Made by a program: the position numbers and the translations under genes. From Microcaldota archaeon (GTDB lineage: Archaea > Micrarchaeota > Micrarchaeia > Anstonellales > Bilamarchaeaceae), in assembly GCA_021823425.1 (NCBI GenBank), contig JAKANX010000012.1, forward strand, positions 1-17,480: 17,480 nucleotides of DNA. Reading direction: 5' to 3'. Of this stretch, positions 12,637-17,480 are shown one piece after another. Position 1 is the first letter of the stretch, and each line of letters opens with the position of its first letter. The notes under the pieces are model-generated. The model saw only the letters and a list, made by a program, of their open reading frames with translations, made no database searches and had not been told where the DNA came from.

Positions 12637-14148
12637 ATGGCTAATTCGTCGGCTTTGTGGGAAAGGATAATGGAGGTCTCATTGCAGCGCTCGTTCTTCT
12701 ACCCGTCCAACGAGCCCTACGGGGCAACCAGCGGGTTCTACGACTACGGGCCCGCGGGCGTGCTCATGAAGAAGAAGATAGAGAACCTATGGAGAAAGAC
12801 CTTCATTTACGACCTCAACTACCTGGAGGTGGAGAGTTCCATAATAACGCCGGAAATAGTGCTCAAGGCTTCCGGGCACGTGGACAACTTCACTGACCCC
12901 ATAGTGGAGTGCCAGAAATGCCACAAGAAGATAAGGGCAGACCACCTCGCGGAGGAGAAGGTGCAGGGCTTCAAGTGGGACGGCAAGATGGAAAGCCTCA
13001 GGCAGGTTTATGCGGAGAACAAGGGGCGCATCACATGCCAGTGCGGGGGAGAGACGAACGACCCTTACGTGTTCAACCTCATGTTCAAGACGGGAATAGG
13101 GGGCGACCAAGCCGCAGGGTATTCTAGGCCGGAGACCGCGCAGGGAATATTCACCGCGTTCCTGAGGCTGTTCAAGAACCACGGGACGAAGCTGCCGATG
13201 GCGGTGGGGCAGGTGGGAAGGTCGTTCAGGAACGAGATTTCCCCGCGCAACGTGCTGGTGCGCATGAGGGAGTTCACGCAGATGGAACTGGAATATTTCT
13301 TCAACCCCTCCAACCACGCGATGAAGGGATTTGAGAAAATTAAGGATTACAGGATGAGATACCTTCCCCGCGACGGCCAGAAGGGCACGTTCAGGGACGT
13401 GAAGGAAATCAGCGCCGCCGAGCTGGTGCAGCAGGGGATTTGCGATGAGATTTTCGCATTCTTCTTGGTGAAGGAATGGGAGTATTACAAGGCCGCGGGA
13501 ATGGACATGGGAAGGTGCGCGCTCAGGCACCTGCTCTCAGGGGAGACGCCGCATTATTCCAAGGGCAACGTGGACATGGAGGTTGACACCTCTTACGGGA
13601 TAATTGAAACGATAGGGAACGCGTACCGCACTGATTTCGACCTTTCGCAGCACCAGTCGCTCTCCAAGAAGGACTTCGCGGTTTTCGTTGAGGAGGAGAA
13701 GAAGAAGGTGGTTCCGCACGTATTTGAATTATCCATGGGCGTGGACCGCACCTTGTTCTCCGTGCTCGAGCACTGCTTCAGGGAGAAGACCGCGGAGAAG
13801 GACTGGGAATGGTTCGACTTCCCGCCCGCTATCGCCCCTTACGATGTTGCCGTGTTCCCGCTCATGAAGAAGGACGGGATGAGCGAGAAGGCCGAGGAAA
13901 TAGCCGCGATGCTGAGGGCGGCATCCTGCACCGTGTTCTATTCGGAGAGCGGAAGCATAGGGAGGAGGTACGCGCGGGCCGACGAGATAGGCACGCCCTA
14001 CGCGGTCACGATTGACTACGACACGCTGGAGAAGGCGAGCGTTACCGTGAGATACAGGAACGACGGGAAGCAGGAGCGCGTCCCGATTGCCGAGCTCGCT
14101 GCCAGGATAAAGGCGGACGGGGCCGGGGGAAGGGTCACGCTCGGATAA
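12637..14148 (+). CDS. glyS: Glycyl-tRNA synthetase, archaeal/eukaryotic alpha2 type
   Basis: Charges tRNA-Gly with glycine. The 503-residue class II enzyme has an N-terminal SFFYPSNEPYGATSGFYDYG signature, motif 2 FRNEISPRNVLVRMREFTQ from residue 197, and motif 3 GVDRTLFSVLEH from 368, where Arg371 contacts ATP. Cysteines 92, 95, 134 and 136 (CQKC and CQC) form a zinc site typical of the insertion in archaeal enzymes. The C-terminal anticodon-binding domain begins near 400 (APYDVAVFPLMKKDGM). Start ATG 12637 follows GGTGGG; the in-frame GTG at 12628 would add three residues. TATTTTA-like AT-rich sequence after the stop forms the promoter of the next gene. Confidence 0.96.
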   Translation: MANSSALWERIMEVSLQRSFFYPSNEPYGATSGFYDYGPAGVLMKKKIENLWRKTFIYDLNYLEVESSIITPEIVLKASGHVDNFTDPIVECQKCHKKIRADHLAEEKVQGFKWDGKMESLRQVYAENKGRITCQCGGETNDPYVFNLMFKTGIGGDQAAGYSRPETAQGIFTAFLRLFKNHGTKLPMAVGQVGRSFRNEISPRNVLVRMREFTQMELEYFFNPSNHAMKGFEKIKDYRMRYLPRDGQKGTFRDVKEISAAELVQQGICDEIFAFFLVKEWEYYKAAGMDMGRCALRHLLSGETPHYSKGNVDMEVDTSYGIIETIGNAYRTDFDLSQHQSLSKKDFAVFVEEEKKKVVPHVFELSMGVDRTLFSVLEHCFREKTAEKDWEWFDFPPAIAPYDVAVFPLMKKDGMSEKAEEIAAMLRAASCTVFYSESGSIGRRYARADEIGTPYAVTIDYDTLEKASVTVRYRNDGKQERVPIAELAARIKADGAGGRVTLG

Positions 14149-14185
14149 TTTTAAAAGCGTGGCGCGATAAGTTGTGCGCGATGAT

Positions 14186-15046
14186 ATGAATCCAAAGGAC
14201 ATCGCCGCACGGCTTTTGGGCCTGCTTTTCATTTCCATTGCGTTCCTCTGCCTATTGGGCGTGCTGGGGCTCGTGCTGATTCCCGGGGAAATAGACGACC
14301 TCCACTCCAGGGTGGACGCGGAATACCCGGAAAAGATTGTCACTTACGTGGGGCTCGGGGTTCCGGAACTCAAGCAGATAACCCTTCAGGACGTCAAGAC
14401 GGCGTGCGGCCTCAAAAACACGCTGGGAATATCCGTTAACAGCCTGCCTTTCAAGCTGCCCGTTGGAATAGGGGAATCGGACTTGGACGCGATATGCGCG
14501 ATTGCGCCCTCGGCTACGGGCATGGAGGCGCTGGAGCGCTCGTTCATAACATCCAAGCTCTCGGCGTTCAGCGCCGAAAAATTCGCAGGGGTGAAAAGGG
14601 ACGTGGGCGCGTATTCCTACGCGTACCTGCCGTGGATGGCGGTGGGCTTCTTCGCCTTCTATTTCGCATCAGCGCTGGTTTTCTATTTCGGGGACAAGGG
14701 GATACTCTCGTGGCTGCGCACCGTGGCTTTCCACACCGCGGTTGCGGCGCTCATATACGTGCTGGCGTTCGGCCTCGTATGGCTGGTCATGCCCTCGCTC
14801 GTGAGCCCGCAGGTCACGAACAACCCGGACGTTGTTGCGCTGGTTTCCGCGCTGCCAGATGCCTCTAGGCCGGTCGCGGACATAGCGATTACGGACGCGG
14901 TGCTGTTCCTGAGCGACTGGGCGAGGGGGGCGATTGCGAAATTCATACTGGTTTACCTCGCCCTCGTGGTTGTTGCGGCCCTTGCATGGCTGGGCACAGC
15001 AGCTGCTGCGAACGCAGCGGAAGGCGGGCAGGACGAATGGAAATGA
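14186..15046 (+). CDS. Four-helix membrane protein of unknown function
   Basis: No family recognised. The 286-residue product has hydrophobic helices at about 8-32, 147-170, 178-203 and 252-275. Between helices 1 and 2 is a ~110-residue soluble domain containing two cysteines (TACGLK and DAICAIAP) that could pair outside the cell; a second loop of ~45 residues lies between helices 3 and 4. The C-terminus (GGQDEWK) is short and polar. ATTTTAAAAG at 14148-14157 is a TATA-like box predicting a start near 14178, which favours the ATG at 14186. The in-frame GTG at 14174 would add four residues. It converges on pyrF with 9 bases between stops. Confidence 0.75.
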   Translation: MNPKDIAARLLGLLFISIAFLCLLGVLGLVLIPGEIDDLHSRVDAEYPEKIVTYVGLGVPELKQITLQDVKTACGLKNTLGISVNSLPFKLPVGIGESDLDAICAIAPSATGMEALERSFITSKLSAFSAEKFAGVKRDVGAYSYAYLPWMAVGFFAFYFASALVFYFGDKGILSWLRTVAFHTAVAALIYVLAFGLVWLVMPSLVSPQVTNNPDVVALVSALPDASRPVADIAITDAVLFLSDWARGAIAKFILVYLALVVVAALAWLGTAAAANAAEGGQDEWK

Positions 15047-15055
15047 GATAAAAAA

Positions 15056-15853
15056 TCAGAGGAACTTCTTCATCTGCGCGTTGAGCCCTTTTGCCTCGGC
15101 GAGCGCCGCGTCCTCGGGCGGGCCGCCCCTCTTCTCGTACGCGAACGCTATTCCCGAAGAGGAGTTGATGCGGTGGATGTGCGGGTTCCTCCTCACCGCC
15201 TTCATCACCATTTCCAAATCGCCGCCCTGGGCGCCAACCCCGGGAATCAGGAGGGGAACTTGCCCTCCCGTAATTTTGATTATCCTCTTTATTGAATCGC
15301 TCGTCGCGCCCACCACCAGTCCCGTGTTCCATTCCACGGACTTTGCCGCGACCAGCTCGTAGAAGCGCTTGCCCTTGGACTTGAGCTCCTGGAAGTTCTC
15401 CGCTCCCTTGTTGCTCGTCCTGCAGAGCATATATATTATCTTTCCCTCGCGCAGGAAAGGCTTCACCGAGTCCTCGCCCATGTAAGGCGAGACGGTGAGC
15501 GCGTCCGCGCCCCAGAAATCAAAGGCTTCCTTGGAATACGCTTCCGAGGTCTTGCCTATGTCCCCGCGCTTTCCGTCCAGTATGATTTCCACTTTTCCCC
15601 TGTAGCGGTCCATTATGGACTTGAGCGCGTAGAGGCCGTCAAACCCGTATTGTGCGAAGAACGCGTAGTTCGGCTTTATCGCCACGATTTGCTTTTCGGC
15701 AATCAGGCGGTCGGCGATGCGGAAGTAGTAGTCCTCTATCTTTTCCTTCACCCCGGTTTTTTCGGACTTTATCTTGTCCAACACGGGGTCTATCCCGAAG
15801 CACAGGATTGTGCCCTTTGCCTTCGCGCCAGCCGCAAGAGCCTCGTTATTCAT
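15056..15853 (-). CDS. pyrF: Orotidine 5'-phosphate decarboxylase (type 2)
   Basis: Last step of UMP synthesis: decarboxylates OMP. The 265-residue protein carries the catalytic Lys-Asp-Lys-Asp set as K60 (AIKPNYAFF) and D93, K95 and D98 (DGKRGDIGKTSEAY). It also has VSPYMGEDS, CRTSNKGA and the phosphate-binding PGVGAQGG. These features are those of the longer TIGR02127 (bacterial-like) branch rather than the short archaeal PyrF. The ATG at 15853 overlaps the pyrE stop by 8 bases (ATGAATAA), and GGTG 6 bases upstream is its ribosome-binding site. The in-frame GTG at 15862 is part of that GGTG. pyrE and pyrF are thus translationally coupled. Confidence 0.95.
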   Translation of the reverse strand: MNNEALAAGAKAKGTILCFGIDPVLDKIKSEKTGVKEKIEDYYFRIADRLIAEKQIVAIKPNYAFFAQYGFDGLYALKSIMDRYRGKVEIILDGKRGDIGKTSEAYSKEAFDFWGADALTVSPYMGEDSVKPFLREGKIIYMLCRTSNKGAENFQELKSKGKRFYELVAAKSVEWNTGLVVGATSDSIKRIIKITGGQVPLLIPGVGAQGGDLEMVMKAVRRNPHIHRINSSSGIAFAYEKRGGPPEDAALAEAKGLNAQMKKFL

Positions 15854-16514
15854 ATTTCGCACCGTATTGCTTCATGTATTCCCTGTATGCCGCGAAAATC
15901 GCGTCGTCCACGTACACCTGCCCGTCTATGGGGCGGTTGTGCAGGTACTTGAAGATGCTTGAGACTTTTTCAACCGCGTGCACCTTTATGCCGGTCGCGG
16001 CCTCGAATTCCTTAATCGCGTTCTTCTCCGCGCCCTTTTCCTCCCTGTCAACTGCAATCACTATCCCCTTGATGTCAAGGTTCGCGACTGACTTGAGCTT
16101 CTTAATCGCCTCGTCCTTGGTGCCTCCGGTGGTGAACACGTCGTCAACCATTATTATTTTCTGGCCGTCGCGCGGGCCGTCGCCCACGAATGCGCCCCGA
16201 TCGCCGTGCTCCTTGGCCTCCTTGCGGTCGAAGAGCCATGTCTTGTCCATCTTCGCTTTTCTATAGAGGCCCACGCTCACCGATACCGCGAGCGGGATTC
16301 CCTTGTACGCCGGGCCGAAGACCGTGTCGAAATCGTTACCGAACGTTTTGGAAATCTTCTGCGCGAAAAAGACGCCGAGCTCGTAGCTGGATTTTCCCGA
16401 ATTGAGCGCTCCCGTGGTGATGAAATAGGGCGTCTTCCTTCCGCTCTTGGTCGTGAAATCCCCGAACTTGAGCACCTTGTTCCTGACCAGGTATTCTATG
16501 AATTTCTTGTTCAT
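15846..16514 (-). CDS. pyrE: Orotate phosphoribosyltransferase
   Basis: Joins orotate to PRPP to give OMP, the substrate of the overlapping downstream PyrF. The 222-residue protein has the PRPP-binding loop VDDVFTTGGT at 123-132, the flexible catalytic loop with RKEAKEHGDRG at 97-107, and GPAYKGIPLA at 67-76. The ATG at 16514 follows GAGGTG with 5 bases between. A TATA-like AGTATAAAAA lies about 60 bases upstream, giving a leader of about 35 bases. PyrE and PyrF are separate chains here, not fused. Confidence 0.95.
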   Translation of the reverse strand: MNKKFIEYLVRNKVLKFGDFTTKSGRKTPYFITTGALNSGKSSYELGVFFAQKISKTFGNDFDTVFGPAYKGIPLAVSVSVGLYRKAKMDKTWLFDRKEAKEHGDRGAFVGDGPRDGQKIIMVDDVFTTGGTKDEAIKKLKSVANLDIKGIVIAVDREEKGAEKNAIKEFEAATGIKVHAVEKVSSIFKYLHNRPIDGQVYVDDAIFAAYREYMKQYGAKYE

Positions 16515-16582
16515 GTCCGCACCTCTTTTGCATTCAAAATTAAGCAGCTAGGTATAGGGGGATTAGGTTTTTATACTTTTTA
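16515..16582 (-). promoter_or_regulatory. Promoter and leader of pyrE-pyrF
   Basis: On the minus strand AGTATAAAAACC (16579-16568) is a good TATA candidate. It predicts transcription from about 16548 and a leader of roughly 35 bases ending in the GAGGTG ribosome-binding site before the pyrE ATG. Confidence 0.5.
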
Positions 16583-16629
16583 CCGCCGCGTTTTTTACGG
16601 CGGGCGGCATGCGCGGTTTCAGGACCGCG
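16583..16629 (-). repeat. Two tandem hairpins across the end of the GGGP synthase gene
   Basis: CGCGGT (16612-16617) and ACCGCG (16624-16629) are perfect 6-bp arms around 6 bases that include the gene's stop codon (16619-16621). CCGCCG (16583-16588) and CGGCGG (16598-16603) are perfect 6-bp arms around 9 bases. Read on the minus strand these are two consecutive GC-rich stem-loops, the first holding the stop codon. No T-run follows in that orientation, so they do not look like a standard terminator. Confidence 0.6.
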
Positions 16630-17374
16630 ATTTTGCGCCTTCGCGCACCGCCTTGACCATGTCCTTCACTTTCTGCACTCCGCTTCCGTCCTCGAACGCG
16701 GTTCCGACCTGGATTATGTCGGCTCCGGCTTTCAGCACGCTTTTGGCCTGCTCCGGGGTGCGTATCCCTCCGGCAGCTATGTACGGAACGTCCAGAACCG
16801 AGGAAACCGCCTTTACCATTTCAAGGGGCACGTGGCCCGTAGAGGGATTGCTTCCGGTATCGGTGATTATGAACCTGAAGCCCATGTACTGCGCGCCGAG
16901 CGCCATCGCCGCAGCGAGCTTCGGCTTGTCGCGGGGAAAAAGGTTCGCCTCCCCCACCCAGCCCACTGTGCCTCCGGGCTCCACGACCATGTAGCCTACG
17001 GAGAGGGGCTCGATTCCATACTGCTTCACAGTGGGGGCCGCGAGCATCTGCGCCCTCGTAATCCAATACGTATTTTTGGAATTGAGCATGCTCATGAAAT
17101 ATACCGCGTCAGCGTATTTGGTCACCGTGCCGATGTTGCCCGGAAAAAGCACTACCGGGACGTTCACGCTTTCCTTTATCCTCTTGGCGACCGTGTCGAG
17201 CAATTCGCCCTGCACCCCGGTGCTTCCGCCGATGAGGACGATGTCCGCTCCGCCTTCGTTCGTCGCCTTCGCGGTCTTCACTGCGGCGTCAAGGTCCTTG
17301 TAGTCCATCGGGTCTATCACCGAAAAGAGGAGCCCTTTCTTCCTCTCCAGCTCGTCGTAAATGTATTTCTCTAT
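16619..17374 (-). CDS. Geranylgeranylglyceryl-phosphate synthase (ether-lipid synthesis), start codon lost
   Basis: Forms the first ether bond of archaeal lipids, joining geranylgeranyl diphosphate to glycerol-1-phosphate. TIM-barrel motifs of the GGGPS/PcrB family are present: VIDPMDYKDLD, GGSTGVQGELLD, VVLFPGN, GYMVVEPGGTVGWVGEA and IAAGGIRTPEQAKSVLKAGADIIQVGTAFE. The usual YLEAGSG phosphate/substrate segment reads FIITDTGSN, with Asp for Glu. Conserved N-terminal sequence EKYIYDELERKKGLLFS is encoded upstream of the first normal start (GTG 17320) and continues to an ATA at 17374, which directly follows a TGA. No ATG, GTG or TTG opens this frame. The nearest ATG (17378) is one base out of frame. 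The true start is therefore missing or frameshifted at the junction described for the EF-Ts fragment. Confidence 0.88.
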   Translation of the reverse strand: MEKYIYDELERKKGLLFSVIDPMDYKDLDAAVKTAKATNEGGADIVLIGGSTGVQGELLDTVAKRIKESVNVPVVLFPGNIGTVTKYADAVYFMSMLNSKNTYWITRAQMLAAPTVKQYGIEPLSVGYMVVEPGGTVGWVGEANLFPRDKPKLAAAMALGAQYMGFRFIITDTGSNPSTGHVPLEMVKAVSSVLDVPYIAAGGIRTPEQAKSVLKAGADIIQVGTAFEDGSGVQKVKDMVKAVREGAKSRS

Positions 17375-17480
17375 TCATGTCCTACTTCAAATCTACTGAA
17401 GCGCGCTATTTTTATATTTTCTCCCATTGTAGCAATCGCTGTATTTACTAAATCAGAAATTGTTTTTGAGCCGTCTCTGA
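17371..17480 (-). CDS. tsf: C-terminal fragment of bacterial-type elongation factor Ts, 5' end outside the window
   Basis: EF-Ts recycles EF-Tu in bacteria; archaea use an unrelated aEF1B. The minus-strand frame reading into TAG at 17373-17371 gives 35 residues. They include KTISDLVNTAIATMGENIKI and ARFSRFEVGHE, matching the conserved GENI-x-RRF-x-R-F/Y-E-x-G segment of EF-Ts. Ending just after EVG is normal for short-form EF-Ts (as in Thermus, cyanobacteria and many Patescibacteria). The 110 bases have 39 G+C (35%), far below the GC-rich archaeal genes beside them, and the codons are AT-ending (AAA, AAT, ATA, TTA). The stop lies 3 bases from where recognisable GGGP synthase sequence begins. 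A chimeric assembly join is the simplest explanation; gene transfer is less likely. Confidence 0.8.
   Translation of the reverse strand, partial: RDGSKTISDLVNTAIATMGENIKIARFSRFEVGHE

Noticed and set aside
12787..13530. Open frame of 247 codons on the minus strand
   Set aside because: Antisense to the catalytic core of glycyl-tRNA synthetase.
16206..16994. Open frame of 262 codons on the plus strand
   Set aside because: Antisense to pyrE and the GGGP synthase and crossing the gap between them; a shadow of codon bias.
17381..17400. TTCAAATC resembling a tRNA T-loop
   Set aside because: No acceptor, D or anticodon arms can be formed around it; it lies in the EF-Ts reading frame.
1..17480. CRISPR arrays, insertion sequences, prophage or toxin-antitoxin modules
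   Set aside because: No regularly spaced repeats, transposase, integrase or recognisable toxin-antitoxin pair was seen on either strand.

Overview
This is archaeal chromosomal DNA. The evidence is an aIF5B-type initiation factor, the archaeal 4-demethylwyosine synthase, two PurP-family ATP-grasp proteins, archaeal/eukaryotic-type glycyl-tRNA synthetase, endonuclease Q with a PCNA-binding tail, a geranylgeranylglyceryl-phosphate (GGGP) synthase for ether lipids, and TATA boxes about 25 bases upstream of many starts. The compact layout and many short unrecognised membrane or secreted proteins would suit a DPANN-type archaeon (Micrarchaeota or Diapherotrites-like), but that placement is a guess. 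The last ~105 bases differ: they are AT-rich and encode the C-terminus of a bacterial-type elongation factor Ts on the minus strand.

Layout. 1-1727 (-) is aIF5B, cut by the window edge and divergent from taw1 (1798-2820, +). A 64-residue cysteine-rich protein follows (2861-3055, +) and converges on a double-length Lrp/AsnC regulator (3060-4037, -). The regulator is divergent from an asparagine synthetase with an unexplained ~225-residue C-terminal extension (4143-6419, +). A minus-strand cluster covers 9793-6424: a membrane-anchored winged-helix protein, a PurP paralogue with a degenerate glycine loop, a canonical PurP, and a TIGR00725/LOG-like protein. Divergent from it are a secreted helical protein and a tiny lipoprotein (9918-10995, +), ending in two perfect tandem hairpins and a T-rich tract. 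Then come a possible 50-residue ORF, endonuclease Q (11274-12539), GlyRS (12637-14148) and a four-helix membrane protein (14186-15046), all on +. The minus strand then carries pyrE-pyrF (overlapping) and the GGGP synthase, whose start is broken at the junction with the EF-Ts fragment.

How the genes fit together. The window combines translation and tRNA functions (aIF5B, Taw1, GlyRS), nucleotide synthesis (PurP for purines, PyrE/PyrF for UMP), asparagine synthesis probably under an AsnC-type regulator, repair of deaminated DNA (EndoQ with PCNA) and lipid backbone synthesis. It is mostly ordinary core genome. The points most worth a second look are the junction at about 17371-17378, the fused domain on the asparagine synthetase, the tandem Lrp protein, the membrane-bound regulator, and the paired hairpins lying across stop codons. 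I see no tRNA, rRNA, CRISPR array, insertion sequence or prophage. No stretch above 300 bases lacks a gene; the longest gap is 10996-11273, described below.
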